64,000 bases of DNA from Streptococcus australis (lineage in GTDB: Bacteria; Bacillota; Bacilli; Lactobacillales; Streptococcaceae), in NCBI RefSeq assembly GCF_015553625.1, contig NZ_JADNGY010000006.1, positions 64,288 to 128,287 on the forward strand. Reading direction: 5' to 3'. The notes below the pieces were generated by a model that was not told the DNA's origin, made no database searches, and saw nothing but the letters and a program-made list of their open reading frames with translations. The position numbers were made by a program, and so were the translations under genes. This document shows, piece by piece, positions 42,574-52,850 of the stretch (position 1 is the first letter of the stretch; every line of letters starts with the position of its first letter).

Positions 42574-42639
42574 CATGACATTTGTCATGTGAGCGAGTGA
42601 CAAAATTATCTAGTGGCTGTTATTTTCTTTCGCTATAAT
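42574..42639 (+). promoter_or_regulatory. Palindrome and promoter of the ABC/two-component operon
   Basis: A perfect inverted repeat CATGACA-TT-TGTCATG (42574-42589) lies about 45 bp upstream of a TATAAT -10 box (42634-42639) that lacks a good -35. A LuxR-type response regulator encoded at the end of this operon is the likely binder (inference). Confidence 0.5.
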
Positions 42640-42667
42640 ATAGTCAGAAAGTAAGAGGTAAGGAAAA

Positions 42668-42859
42668 ATGAAACAATGGTTCTATAAAGTGTTTACGTTA
42701 ACAGTGGTGGGGATGGTCGTCTATTTGATCTTTTCAAAGGATGATAGTCTCTATTACCATTTTCCTTGGGAATTATTTGCTGGGATTGGCATCATGAGCT
42801 GGGCGGTCCAAGAAGGATTGAAGATGATCAAGGCTGTTAAAAAGGAGATGGAGCAATGA
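42668..42859 (+). CDS. Small two-helix membrane protein
   Basis: 63 residues with helices at about 8-24 and 34-51, and a basic-acidic tail KAVKKEMEQ. GTAAGG lies upstream of the ATG. Its end overlaps the next gene by 4 bp (ATGA), so it is translated as part of the ABC/two-component operon. Unknown function. Confidence 0.75.
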   Translation: MKQWFYKVFTLTVVGMVVYLIFSKDDSLYYHFPWELFAGIGIMSWAVQEGLKMIKAVKKEMEQ

Positions 42860-43053
42860 AAAAGAAACTTGAAATTGGATTGGTAGCTGTTTTGTGTTTG
42901 CTCCTTTGGGTAACTGAGATGATGACGGGCTGGTTTTCTGCCCATTTTCCTAGCTGGTTTTTCCAAACGGTTTGGGGAGTGACCTTGGTCGTCTATGTCA
43001 TCATTCCAGCTGGCCAGATTTGGTTGAAAGGAGAGTCTCATGAGTGTCATTAG
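42856..43053 (+). CDS. Small two-helix membrane protein
   Basis: 65 residues with helices at about 6-22 and 35-55 separated by GWFSAHFPSW. Overlaps both neighbours (4 bp upstream, 14 bp with the ATPase gene), a sign of translational coupling. Together with the preceding gene it may form accessory subunits of the transporter or sensor. Unknown function. Confidence 0.72.
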   Translation: MKKKLEIGLVAVLCLLLWVTEMMTGWFSAHFPSWFFQTVWGVTLVVYVIIPAGQIWLKGESHECH

Positions 43054-43957
43054 AGTAGAGAACTTGAACAAAAGTATCAGAGGAAAGGTGATCCTAGAAG
43101 ATCTTTCTTTTACAGTCGAGAGAGGGGATTGTCTGGCCTTGATCGGGCCAAACGGAGCTGGGAAAACAACCTTGATGAACTGTCTTCTGGGAGATATGAA
43201 AGCGACGTCTGGAATCATTGAAGTAGAGGGGAAGGCACCTGGTCATCCTCAGTTAAAGGCTAGTGTGTCCTATCTCCCTCAAGAGAATGCTATCGTTCAA
43301 AAGTTAACCGTGCAGGAACTGATCAACTTCTTTCGCTCTATTTATCCTAATCCCTTAACAGGGGAAGAAATTGATGATTTATTGCGTTTTACTCCAGAAC
43401 AAAAGAAGCAATTAGCCAGTAAGCTGTCTGGTGGGCAAAAGCGTCTCTTATCCTTTGTGTTGACCTTGATTGGTCGTCCCAGTCTCCTATTTTTGGATGA
43501 GCCAACGGCTGCCATGGATACGTCCACTCGCCAACGCTTTTGGGAGATCGTCGGGCATTTAAAGGACCAAGGTGTGACTATTGTCTATTCTTCCCATTAC
43601 ATCGAGGAAGTAGAGCATACAGCTGATCGGATTTTGGTCTTGCATCAGGGACATTTGCTTCGGGATACGACGCCTCTCGCTATGAGAAGCGAAGAGGTAG
43701 AAAAACATTTCACCTTGCCTTTGCGCTACCAAGCTCTAGCAGCAGAGATGGAAGGTGTTAGTGAAGTAATCATTAAACCCGATGCTCTTCAGATTGTGAC
43801 ACGTGATGCCAATCGTTTGTGGCTTCGATTACAAGAAGAAGGCTGTTCGATCCAAGAAATCGAAGTGACCAATCGAAGTTTATTGGATTCTATTTTTGAA
43901 AATACAAAGGAAGTAGGTAAAGAAGATGAAACGCATGAAAGCTCTCGGCGTGGTTGA
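43040..43957 (+). CDS. ABC transporter ATP-binding protein
   Basis: 305-residue ATPase: Walker A GPNGAGKTT near 38, Q-loop YLPQENAIV, signature LSGGQKRLLSF, Walker B LFLDEPTAAMD, H-loop SSHYIEEVEH. A C-terminal extension of about 85 residues is typical of drug- and peptide-resistance ABC-2 systems. The 3' end overlaps the permease gene by 32 bp. Linkage to a two-component system suggests self-regulated resistance to an envelope-active compound. Confidence 0.9.
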   Translation: MSVIRVENLNKSIRGKVILEDLSFTVERGDCLALIGPNGAGKTTLMNCLLGDMKATSGIIEVEGKAPGHPQLKASVSYLPQENAIVQKLTVQELINFFRSIYPNPLTGEEIDDLLRFTPEQKKQLASKLSGGQKRLLSFVLTLIGRPSLLFLDEPTAAMDTSTRQRFWEIVGHLKDQGVTIVYSSHYIEEVEHTADRILVLHQGHLLRDTTPLAMRSEEVEKHFTLPLRYQALAAEMEGVSEVIIKPDALQIVTRDANRLWLRLQEEGCSIQEIEVTNRSLLDSIFENTKEVGKEDETHESSRRG

Positions 43958-44666
43958 GTGGCATTTGACTAGACGCCAAGCCATTTATTACTTGTTATCA
44001 ATTGGGATGCCCACGGCCTTTTATCTCTTCTTTTCAGGGATGTACCAGGACACACCAGGGGCACCCGCTCACTTTATGAGGGATTATCTCCTTTCTATGA
44101 CGGCATTTTCTATGATGTCTACGGCTATCTTTTCTTTTCCAACCGTTCTTGAAACCGATCGACTCAATAATTGGCAAAAAGTCTTGCGCCATACCCCCGT
44201 ATCTATGGTAGAATATTATCTAATAAAGGTTGTGGGTCTCTTTGTCGATTTTCTCCTATCGATTGTAGTTGTCTTTACCGTGGGCCATGTGGTGCGGCAT
44301 GTGAATATGCCCCTACAGGATTGGGTCTTAGCAGCCTTTATTCTCATCCTAGGAAGTCTAGCTTTTGTGGCTCTCGGTCTGGTTTTGACCCTGCTTCCTT
44401 CCAGTCAATTGATGTCTGTTGTGGGCAATCTCCTTTACATGGGGCTGGCTGTCATGGGTGGTCTTTGGATGCCCATTAGCCTCTTTCCAGAATGGATGCA
44501 AGCCATCGGCAAATGCTTACCAACCTATCAATTGATGGAACTGATCAAGACCTTTTTAAACAAGGGGCAGGTCAATGTCTTTGCGAGTGTCTATTTAACT
44601 TTGTTTACCCTGGTCTTGTTTGCCCTTGTTATCGTCTATCGTCGTCATTCTGAGGTTCGTTCATGA
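43926..44666 (+). CDS. ABC-2-type permease
   Basis: 246 residues with six hydrophobic helices and the ABC-2 layout; LGVVEWHLTRRQAIYYLL opens the protein and MGLAVMGGLWMPISLFPEWM is the characteristic fifth-helix region. The start at 43926 lies inside the ATPase gene, with AGGTAAAGAAG as ribosome site. Overlaps the kinase gene by 4 bp. Confidence 0.88.
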   Translation: MKRMKALGVVEWHLTRRQAIYYLLSIGMPTAFYLFFSGMYQDTPGAPAHFMRDYLLSMTAFSMMSTAIFSFPTVLETDRLNNWQKVLRHTPVSMVEYYLIKVVGLFVDFLLSIVVVFTVGHVVRHVNMPLQDWVLAAFILILGSLAFVALGLVLTLLPSSQLMSVVGNLLYMGLAVMGGLWMPISLFPEWMQAIGKCLPTYQLMELIKTFLNKGQVNVFASVYLTLFTLVLFALVIVYRRHSEVRS

Positions 44667-45760
44667 TTGAAAAACTCAAACATATTCACCATATGTTTTA
44701 CGTAGGCCTAATCTTTATGGTCTTTCCCTTTGCTTCTATTTTCTTAGGGCAGATTCCCTGGTGGCATTTCTTTTTAGCCATCTTCTTTATGATGAGCTAT
44801 CTAGGAATCCTCATTGTTGAAAATAGGACACTGACCTGGATTTTTTGGATTTATCTATTGGCTTACATAGGTGGAAATACCTTATATGTTGGGACAGGCT
44901 TTTGTTGGTTTTACTATTATCTAAGCAATATTTTAGTTTATCGTTTTAGAGTCCACAATTTTCGTTCTCCCTTTCTTTGGACGGCCTTTTTATCACAACT
45001 GATCCTTTTGGGAGCCTTGTTATTTAATAGAGATATGGGAGAAAATGATTGGCTTTTTGTACTGATCATCTGCTTGTTCATCGCGATTATGACCTATAGT
45101 ATGGTCCGGGCTGAGATGATGGAAGAGTTGAAAGCTGACCATGCCAAGCAAAATGCCCAGATCAATCTCTTGCTGGCAGAAAACGAGCGCCATCGGATTG
45201 GCCGTGATCTACATGACAGTCTGGGCCACACCTTTGCCATGCTGAGTGTCAAGGCAGACCTGGCTGATCAATTCTTAGCATTGGGTCAGGTTGAGAAGGC
45301 GCAGGAGCAGGTGCAAGAGATTCAAGCTATCAGTCAGGAGTCCATGCACCAAGTCCGAGAGATTGTGGAGAATTTGAAGCAACGAACCCTGGCAAGAGAG
45401 CTAGAAACCGTCCAGCAAATGCTCGAAGTGGCGCAAGTCAAAGTGGAGATCCAAAACGATCTCGATACAGCCAGCATCTCGCCGATCCTAGAGTCTGCTC
45501 TGGCCATGGTGTCTCTGGAATTAGCTACCAATATGATCAAACATGCCAAAGCGACGCAGGCCTTTCTCTCTTATTGCTCCACCGAGACAGGTGTAGAAAT
45601 GGTTGCAGAAGACAATGGCATCGGCTTTAGTAAAGTTTCCGATAAGGATCTGCACTCGATCCGCGAACGGATTGCCTTATTGGGAGGAGAGTTAGAGATC
45701 AGTCGTCGTCACAAGCCAACCCGCATAGAAATACGGATCCCCTATCAAGAAAGGAAATAA
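44663..45760 (+). CDS. Sensor histidine kinase (HisKA_3, DesK/LiaS type)
   Basis: 365 residues. About five helices (10-150) form an intramembrane sensor without an extracellular domain. The dimerisation domain has the phospho-acceptor histidine in [18 protein letters not shown] near residue 183, and the HATPase has VAEDNGIGF. Gene order ATPase-permease-kinase-regulator resembles the pneumococcal TCS11 cluster and Bacillus lnr/yvf systems (family knowledge). The regulator gene follows after 1 bp. Confidence 0.92.
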   Translation: MIEKLKHIHHMFYVGLIFMVFPFASIFLGQIPWWHFFLAIFFMMSYLGILIVENRTLTWIFWIYLLAYIGGNTLYVGTGFCWFYYYLSNILVYRFRVHNFRSPFLWTAFLSQLILLGALLFNRDMGENDWLFVLIICLFIAIMTYSMVRAEMMEELKADHAKQNAQINLLLAENERHRIGRDLHDSLGHTFAMLSVKADLADQFLALGQVEKAQEQVQEIQAISQESMHQVREIVENLKQRTLARELETVQQMLEVAQVKVEIQNDLDTASISPILESALAMVSLELATNMIKHAKATQAFLSYCSTETGVEMVAEDNGIGFSKVSDKDLHSIRERIALLGGELEISRRHKPTRIEIRIPYQERK

Positions 45761-45761
45761 G

Positions 45762-46361
45762 ATGCGCTTATTAGTTGCTGAAGACCAAAGTATGTTACGC
45801 GATGCCCTCTGTCAGCTCTTGCTTTTGCAAGAGGATGTAGAAGAAGTCTTGCAGGCTGGAGACGGGCAAGAAGCTATTCGCTTACTCGAAACCCATCCAG
45901 TCGATATTGCTATCTTAGATATTGAGATGCCCATCAAAACAGGGCTAGAAGTGTTGGAATGGGCCAAAAGTCAACAACCCCAGCTCAAGGTTGTCATCGT
46001 TACCACCTTTAAGCGGCCGGGTTACTTTGAGCGGGCCCTGAAGGCTGGAGTCGATGCCTATGTCTTAAAAGAACGCCGCATCACGGACTTGATGGCTACT
46101 CTTCATACGGTTTTGGCAGGTCAAAAAGAATATTCTCCTGAATTAATGGAGGGAATCTTGACCCATCCCAATCCTCTAAGTTCTCAGGAGCAAGCAGTCC
46201 TAAAAGAAGTCGCCAAAGGAGCTTCCAACCAAGAAATTGCTGATCGATTATTTCTCTCTAACGGGACCATCCGCAATTATATGTCAGCCATTCTGACCAA
46301 GTTAAATGCAGAGAATCGGACTGAGGCAGCAAAGATTGCCCAAGAAAAGGGTTGGTTATAA
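45762..46361 (+). CDS. Response regulator, NarL/LuxR type
   Basis: 199 residues. The receiver domain (1-120) has acidic residues EDQ and the phospho-acceptor Asp in [15 protein letters not shown] near 53. The LuxR helix-turn-helix is at about 135-195 ([20 protein letters not shown], then [13 protein letters not shown]). Partner of the kinase just upstream, and expected to act on the palindrome at 42574. Confidence 0.94.
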   Translation: MRLLVAEDQSMLRDALCQLLLLQEDVEEVLQAGDGQEAIRLLETHPVDIAILDIEMPIKTGLEVLEWAKSQQPQLKVVIVTTFKRPGYFERALKAGVDAYVLKERRITDLMATLHTVLAGQKEYSPELMEGILTHPNPLSSQEQAVLKEVAKGASNQEIADRLFLSNGTIRNYMSAILTKLNAENRTEAAKIAQEKGWL

Positions 46362-46374
46362 GGAAGAAAAGAGA

Positions 46375-46491
46375 GTGGGACAGAAATCGGTAATTGGTTA
46401 GAATTCGATTTCGTCGTCCCACCTCCGCACAGTTGAGTAGGGCTGTAAAAGCTGATGAAATCAGCGTAGTAGAGCCCACTCAACCACTGCG
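46375..46491 (+). repeat. Structured intergenic repeat, distant copy
   Basis: Module A (46375-46422) is closed by GTGGGAC and GTCCCAC around CAGAAATCGGTAATTGG... ending GATTTCGTC. Module B (46426-46491) pairs CGCACAGTTGAGTAGGGCT with AGAGCCCACTCAACCACTGCG. Same architecture as 13126-13236, with different but still complementary stem ends. Confidence 0.8.
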
Positions 46492-46519
46492 TCTTGCTCG
46501 ACAATCCAAAGACAATTGA

Positions 46520-46551
46520 GAGGCTAGGACTTTTGTCCCAGCCTCTTTTTT
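46520..46551 (+). terminator. Rho-independent terminator after the ABC/two-component operon
   Basis: GAGGCTAGGAC-TTTT-GTCCCAGCCTC and six Ts. Confidence 0.9.
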
Positions 46552-46603
46552 GATTAGATTTGTCAATTTTTTAGGAGAGCTCTCATTATTCGGATTTGGA
46601 TAG

Positions 46604-46658
46604 AAAATTCAGAAAATTTGTGATTTTTACTTGAAATATTTTCCAAAAATGATATGAT
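46604..46658 (+). promoter_or_regulatory. ilvBNC promoter with CodY box
   Basis: AAAATTCAGAAAATT (46604-46618) matches the CodY consensus AATTTTCWGAAAATT at 13 of 15 positions. The promoter TTGAAA (46631-46636), 16 bp, TATGAT (46653-46658) begins 12 bp later. No T-box structure was seen. Confidence 0.65.
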
Positions 46659-46702
46659 AGTAGCATGCTCATTTGATAATCAAAGAAACAGAAAGGAGAG
46701 AC

Positions 46703-48403
46703 ATGGAGAAAATTACCTTAGAAACTGCAAAGACAGGTTCAGAGCTTGTGCTAGAAACGCTTCGAGATCTTGGGATTGATACCATTTTTGGGTACCCAGG
46801 TGGAGCGGTTTTGCCCCTTTACGATGCTATTTATAGTTTTAAAGGGATCAAACACATTCTTGGTCGACATGAACAAGGGTGTTTGCATGAAGCGGAAGGC
46901 TACGCCAAATCAACTGGAAAGTTGGGTGTCGCAGTCGTCACTAGTGGACCTGGGGCAACCAATGCCATTACAGGTATTGCTGACGCCATGAGTGATAGTG
47001 TCCCTCTTCTTGTATTTACTGGACAGGTCAACCGTTCCGGTATCGGGAAGGATGCCTTCCAAGAGGCAGATATTGTTGGGATTACCATGCCGATCACCAA
47101 GTACAATTACCAAGTACGAGAGACAGCAGATATTCCACGGATTATTACTGAAGCGGTCCATATTGCGACAACTGGTCGTCCAGGCCCTGTCGTCATTGAC
47201 CTTCCAAAAGATGTCTCTGCCTTAGAAACAGATTATGTATTCAACCCAGCAATCAACATTCCAAGTTACCAACCGACCATTGAGCCAAATGAATTGCAGA
47301 TTAAGAAAATCTTGAAGCAATTGGGCAAGGCTAAGAAACCAGTCCTTTTGGCTGGGGGTGGCGTTAGCTATGCGGAAGCGGCAGAAGAATTGGTAGCCTT
47401 AGCAGAACGCTATCAGATCCCTGTAGTGACTAGCCTTTTAGGTCAGGGAACGATTGCGACAAACCATCCTCTCTTCCTTGGAATGGGTGGGATGCACGGA
47501 TCCTTTGCGGCCAACATTGCCATGACCGAAGCGGATTTCATGATCAGTATTGGCTGTCGTTTCGATGACCGTCTGACAGGAAATCCAAAGACCTTTGCGA
47601 AGAATGCCAAAGTCGCTCATATTGATATTGACCCAGCAGAGATTGGTAAAATCATTGCAGTCGATATTCCCGTCGTTGGCGATGCGAAGAAAGCTCTACA
47701 ACAATTGTTGGCAGAGCCAGTCGTTCACAACAATACGGAGAAATGGATCGAGAAGGTCACAAAAGATAAGAACCGGGTTCGTTCTTACGATAAGAAAGAA
47801 CGCGTGGTCCAACCCCAAGCAGTTATTGAACGCGTGGGTGAGTTGACCAAGGGGGATGCCATCGTCGTGACAGACGTTGGCCAACACCAAATGTGGGCAG
47901 CTCAGTACTACCCATATCAAAACGAACGGCAATTAGTGACTTCTGGTGGTCTAGGGACCATGGGATTCGGTGTACCAGCTGCAATTGGTGCTAAGATTGC
48001 CAATCCAGACAAAGAAGTCGTGCTCTTTGTCGGAGATGGTGGCTTCCAGATGACCAACCAAGAATTGGCAATCTTGAATGTTTACAAGATTCCGATCAAG
48101 GTCATCATGCTCAATAACCATTCACTTGGGATGGTTCGGCAGTGGCAAGAAGCCTTCTATGATGGACGAACATCAGAGTCCGTCTTTGAAACCTTGCCAG
48201 ACTTCCAATTGATGGCGCAAGCCTATGGGATTAAGAACTACAAATTTGACAATCCCGAGACCCTCGAGAAGGATTTGGAAGTCATTACCGAAGATGTACC
48301 AATGTTCATCGAGATTGACATTTCTCGGAAAGAACACGTTCTACCAATGGTACCAGCTGGTAAGAGCAATCATGAGATGTTGGGGGTGAAGTTTAATGCG
48401 TAG
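46703..48403 (+). CDS. ilvB: Acetolactate synthase large subunit
   Basis: ThDP- and FAD-dependent first common enzyme of isoleucine and valine synthesis. Start at 46703 (MEKITLETAKTG) because AAGGAGAG lies just before; this gives 566 residues. Motifs: FGYPGGAVLPLYDA with the catalytic glutamate in GRHEQGCLHEAEGYAK, the FAD/central domain, and the ThDP-binding GDGGFQMTNQELA...LNN. It overlaps ilvN by 8 bp. Confidence 0.97.
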   Translation: MEKITLETAKTGSELVLETLRDLGIDTIFGYPGGAVLPLYDAIYSFKGIKHILGRHEQGCLHEAEGYAKSTGKLGVAVVTSGPGATNAITGIADAMSDSVPLLVFTGQVNRSGIGKDAFQEADIVGITMPITKYNYQVRETADIPRIITEAVHIATTGRPGPVVIDLPKDVSALETDYVFNPAINIPSYQPTIEPNELQIKKILKQLGKAKKPVLLAGGGVSYAEAAEELVALAERYQIPVVTSLLGQGTIATNHPLFLGMGGMHGSFAANIAMTEADFMISIGCRFDDRLTGNPKTFAKNAKVAHIDIDPAEIGKIIAVDIPVVGDAKKALQQLLAEPVVHNNTEKWIEKVTKDKNRVRSYDKKERVVQPQAVIERVGELTKGDAIVVTDVGQHQMWAAQYYPYQNERQLVTSGGLGTMGFGVPAAIGAKIANPDKEVVLFVGDGGFQMTNQELAILNVYKIPIKVIMLNNHSLGMVRQWQEAFYDGRTSESVFETLPDFQLMAQAYGIKNYKFDNPETLEKDLEVITEDVPMFIEIDISRKEHVLPMVPAGKSNHEMLGVKFNA

Positions 48404-48872
48404 AATGTTAACAGCCAAACTTCAAAACCGGTCTGGGGTTCTCAACCGCTTTACCGGTGTCTTGTCTAGACGACAAGTCAACATTGAGAGCATCTCAGTG
48501 GGAGCGACAGAAAATCCGAATGTATCGCGGATTACCATCATCATCGATGTTGCATCTCATGATGAAGTCGAACAAATCATCAAGCAACTCAATCGCCAGG
48601 TCGATGTAATTCGCGTCCGAGACATTACAGATAAACCTCACCTAGAGCGTGAAGTTATTCTGATCAAGGTCTCTGCACCAGCAGAGAAACGAGCAGAATT
48701 GTTGGCTATTATCCAGCCCTTCCGCGCGACTGTGGTTGACGTGGCTCCAAGCTCCATCACCGTGCAGATGACAGGAAATGCAGAGAAGAACGAAGCTCTC
48801 TTGCGTGTCATTCGTCCTTATGGGATTAAAAATGTCGCACGGACTGGTGCAACTGGCTTTACCCGCGATTAA
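48396..48872 (+). CDS. ilvN: Acetolactate synthase small regulatory subunit
   Basis: 158-residue regulatory subunit that stimulates IlvB and mediates valine feedback. The N-terminal ACT domain is at 4-76 (LTAKLQNRSGVLNRFTGVLS), and the C-terminal domain contains VREVI-like LEREVILIKVSAPAEKRAEL. Translationally coupled to ilvB. Confidence 0.96.
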   Translation: MRRMLTAKLQNRSGVLNRFTGVLSRRQVNIESISVGATENPNVSRITIIIDVASHDEVEQIIKQLNRQVDVIRVRDITDKPHLEREVILIKVSAPAEKRAELLAIIQPFRATVVDVAPSSITVQMTGNAEKNEALLRVIRPYGIKNVARTGATGFTRD

Positions 48873-48903
48873 AATCCAACCTAAATTTGTTAAAACAGCC
48901 TAA

Positions 48904-49959
<1,056 letters not shown>

Positions 49960-49971
49960 TGAGGTGATGGT

Positions 49972-50000
49972 GAAGTTGGGAGAAATCCCAACTTCTTTTT
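49972..50000 (+). terminator. Rho-independent terminator after ilvC
   Basis: GAAGTTGGGA-GAAA-TCCCAACTTC with T-run. Confidence 0.92.
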
Positions 50001-50088
50001 CATCAATAGCAGAGATGGATTGGAAGGTATTTTCAACCATTTAGCAGAATCTGTATGAAGAGACGTGGCATATCGAACATTTTGGGTG

Positions 50089-50143
50089 ATTTTTCTGAAA
50101 ATTTGGAAAACACGCTGAAATTTTTGCAGTCTTTTGATATAAT
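50089..50143 (+). promoter_or_regulatory. ilvA promoter with CodY box
   Basis: ATTTTTCTGAAAATT (50089-50103) matches the CodY consensus at 14 of 15 positions. A weak -35 CTGAAA (50115-50120) and TATAAT (50138-50143) with 17-bp spacing follow. Confidence 0.7.
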
Positions 50144-50174
50144 TAGATGAAATAAGGAGAAGAAGAGGAAGACC

Positions 50175-51425
50175 ATGATAACATCGAAAGATATCATAAA
50201 AGCCCACAAGGTCTTAAAGGGTGTGGTTGTTGAGACTCCCTTAGATTATGATCATTATTTATCCGAAAAGTATGGAGCAAAAATCTATTTAAAGAAGGAA
50301 AATGCGCAACGGGTTCGTTCCTTTAAGATTCGTGGAGCCTACTACGCGATTTCTCAGTTACATGCGAAAGAGAGAGAACGAGGAGTGGTCTGTGCCTCAG
50401 CGGGCAACCACGCTCAAGGAGTTGCCTACACCTGCCGGGAGATGAAAATCCCAGCGACCATCTTTATGCCGATTACGACACCTCAGCAAAAGATTAGCCA
50501 GGTTCGTTTCTTCGGTGGAGAATATGTGACCATTAAATTAGTAGGAGATACTTTTGATGCTTCTTCTAAGGCTGCGCAGGAATATACCGAGCTTAAAAAC
50601 TGTACCTTCATTGATCCATTTGATGATGCCAATGTCCAAGCAGGTCAAGGAACTGTAGCCTACGAAATTCTAGAGGAAGCTAAAAAAGAGTCCATCGACT
50701 TCGATGCGGTGTTAGTACCAGTTGGTGGAGGTGGCCTCATCGCCGGAGTATCTACCTATATCAAGGAACAAGCGCCGGACATCGAGGTTATTGGAATTGA
50801 AGCAGATGGGGCTCGGTCGATGAAGGCAGCCTTTGAAGCTGGAGGCCCGGTAAAACTCAAACAGATTGATAAGTTTGCGGATGGGATTGCTGTTCAAAAG
50901 GTAGGCCAGTTGACTTATGAGGCAACGAAAAAAAATGTTGAGACCTTGATTGGCGTCAACGAGGGCTTGATCTCTGAGACCTTGATTGATCTTTATTCTA
51001 AGCAAGGCTTGGTTGCAGAACCAGCTGGAGCTGCCAGTGTAGCGGCTTTAGAAGTGTTGAGAGAGTATATCAAAGGAAAGACCATTTGCTGTGTGATTTC
51101 TGGGGGGAACAATGATATTAACCGGATGCCAGAGATGGAAGAGCGAGCTTTGATCTATGATGGTATCAAACACTACTTTATCGTCAACTTCCCGCAACGT
51201 CCAGGAGCTCTTCGAGAATTTGTAAATGATATCTTAGGACCAAATGACGATATCACGCGGTTTGAGTACATCAAACGAGCAAGTAAGGGGACTGGCCCAG
51301 TCTTGATTGGGGTTGCTTTGGCAGATAAGCATGACTATGCAGGTCTGATCAATCGGATTGAACAATTTGACCCTTCTTTCATTAACCTAAATGGAAATGA
51401 AACCCTCTATAACATGTTGGTATGA
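50175..51425 (+). CDS. ilvA: Threonine ammonia-lyase, biosynthetic short form
   Basis: PLP enzyme deaminating threonine to 2-oxobutanoate for isoleucine synthesis. 416 residues, the shorter Gram-positive type. PLP lysine in RVRSFKIRGAYYA near 56, SAGNHAQGVAYTC, the glycine loop PVGGGGLIAG, and a C-terminal ACT-like domain (about 325-416, FIVNFPQRPGALREF) for isoleucine feedback. It has its own CodY-type promoter, separate from ilvBNC. Confidence 0.96.
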   Translation: MITSKDIIKAHKVLKGVVVETPLDYDHYLSEKYGAKIYLKKENAQRVRSFKIRGAYYAISQLHAKERERGVVCASAGNHAQGVAYTCREMKIPATIFMPITTPQQKISQVRFFGGEYVTIKLVGDTFDASSKAAQEYTELKNCTFIDPFDDANVQAGQGTVAYEILEEAKKESIDFDAVLVPVGGGGLIAGVSTYIKEQAPDIEVIGIEADGARSMKAAFEAGGPVKLKQIDKFADGIAVQKVGQLTYEATKKNVETLIGVNEGLISETLIDLYSKQGLVAEPAGAASVAALEVLREYIKGKTICCVISGGNNDINRMPEMEERALIYDGIKHYFIVNFPQRPGALREFVNDILGPNDDITRFEYIKRASKGTGPVLIGVALADKHDYAGLINRIEQFDPSFINLNGNETLYNMLV

Positions 51426-51485
51426 TGGCTTCTTTAACAAAGAGTCACTTCAAAAAAGTAATAAAATATAAAGGAGAATCAGGAA

Positions 51486-52373
51486 ATGATTTGGATTTTT
51501 CTATTGGCTATTCTAGTAGTTGGAGCTACTGTATTCATTAGCTCACTCTATGTGGTGAAACAACAATCTGTTGCGATTATTGAGCGTTTTGGACGCTACC
51601 AAAAGATCAGCAACAGTGGGATTCATGTCCGTGCACCATTTGGTATCGATAAAATTGCTGCACGTGTGCAATTGCGTCTCTTGCAAAGCGAGATTGTGGT
51701 CGAAACTAAGACACAAGATAACGTATTCGTTACCATGAATGTCGCAACACAATACCGTGTAAATGAAAACAATGTAACGGATGCTTACTACAAATTGATG
51801 CGCCCAGAAGCTCAGATCAAATCTTACATCGAAGATGCTCTGCGCTCATCTGTTCCAAAGTTGACCTTGGATGAATTGTTTGAGAAAAAGGATGAAATCG
51901 CCCTTGAGGTTCAAAAACAAGTAGCTGAAGAAATGTCAACCTACGGGTATATCATTGTAAAAACCTTGATTACCAAGGTTGAACCAGATGCGGAAGTCAA
52001 GCAGTCAATGAATGAGATCAACGCTGCTCAACGGAAACGTGTGGCTGCTCAAGAATTGGCTGAAGCGGACAAGATTAAAATTGTTACCGCAGCCGAAGCG
52101 GAGGCTGAAAAAGATCGCCTTCACGGGGTCGGGATTGCAGAGCAACGGAAGGCCATTGTAGATGGTTTGGCAGATTCTATCAAGGAATTGAAAGACACCA
52201 ATGTGAATTTGACAGAAGAACAGATTATGTCGATTCTCTTGACCAACCAATATTTGGATACTTTGAATAATTTTGCAGAAAAACAAGGTACCAATACCCT
52301 CTTCTTACCAGCAAATCCGGATGGCGTAGAGAATATTCGCACCCAAATCCTCTCAGCTTTAAAAGCTAAATAA
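51486..52373 (+). CDS. SPFH/Band 7 (stomatin-like) membrane protein
   Basis: 295 residues: one N-terminal helix (2-22), then the SPFH domain (VVKQQSVAIIERFGRYQKIS, KTQDNVFVTMNVATQYRV) and a coiled-coil Ala/Glu-rich region near 175-230. Members assemble into ring-like membrane microdomain scaffolds and modulate proteases; the target here is unknown. AAGGAG precedes the ATG. Confidence 0.92.
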   Translation: MIWIFLLAILVVGATVFISSLYVVKQQSVAIIERFGRYQKISNSGIHVRAPFGIDKIAARVQLRLLQSEIVVETKTQDNVFVTMNVATQYRVNENNVTDAYYKLMRPEAQIKSYIEDALRSSVPKLTLDELFEKKDEIALEVQKQVAEEMSTYGYIIVKTLITKVEPDAEVKQSMNEINAAQRKRVAAQELAEADKIKIVTAAEAEAEKDRLHGVGIAEQRKAIVDGLADSIKELKDTNVNLTEEQIMSILLTNQYLDTLNNFAEKQGTNTLFLPANPDGVENIRTQILSALKAK

Positions 52374-52421
52374 CAAAATATCTGACTTTTTTAAAATTGT
52401 TCGTATTTTCAGCTATTATGG

Positions 52422-52450
52422 TTGACAAAATATGCAAAAAATTTTATATT
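52422..52450 (+). promoter_or_regulatory. Promoter of the 52483 small gene
   Basis: Consensus TTGACA (52422-52427), 17-bp spacer, TATATT (52445-52450). Confidence 0.75.
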
Positions 52451-52482
52451 AGTATTGGAAATAATAATATAGGAGAAGAATC

Positions 52483-52698
52483 ATGGCTAAATCGAACTTC
52501 GAAAAAGTGGAATCAGTTGTTGGTTGGGTACGTGATAAAAAGATCACTGGCTATCGTATCAGTAAAGAAACGAACGCCCGTGAAATGTCTATCATTGCAC
52601 TTGCGCAAGGTCGTGCAAAAGTGAAAAACATTTCGTTTGAAACTGCGCTTGGCTTGATCGATTTTTATGATAAGAATCATCAAAAATTCGAAAATTAA
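52483..52698 (+). CDS. Small helix-turn-helix-like protein, unknown
   Basis: 71 residues, soluble and mixed charge. The pattern WVRDKKITGYRISKETN followed by MSIIALAQGRAKVKNISFET resembles a compact XRE-type helix-turn-helix, but no ligand or target is known. It has its own consensus promoter, an AGGAG site and a terminator, so it is a genuine gene. Confidence 0.72.
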   Translation: MAKSNFEKVESVVGWVRDKKITGYRISKETNAREMSIIALAQGRAKVKNISFETALGLIDFYDKNHQKFEN

Positions 52699-52712
52699 AC
52701 TTAGATATAAAA

Positions 52713-52741
52713 AAGAAGGGAAAAAGCTTCCCTTCTTTTTA
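52713..52741 (+). terminator. Rho-independent terminator after the 52483 gene
   Basis: AAGAAGGGAA-AAAGC-TTCCCTTCTT and T-run. The 52742-52846 stretch shows no gene. Confidence 0.9.
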
Positions 52742-52850
52742 TATAGTATAAATCAGGATATCGTAGGAAAGTATCACTAGATTTCTTCATATCTATCAAA
52801 GGATTTCAACAAGTTTATGTGTGGAATCGAGCTTTCAATTGATGGTATTT

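Noticed and set aside
46552-46702. T-box or leader peptide attenuator before ilvB
   Set aside because: The leader is too short, and no T-box sequence or run of branched-chain codons with a terminator is seen.
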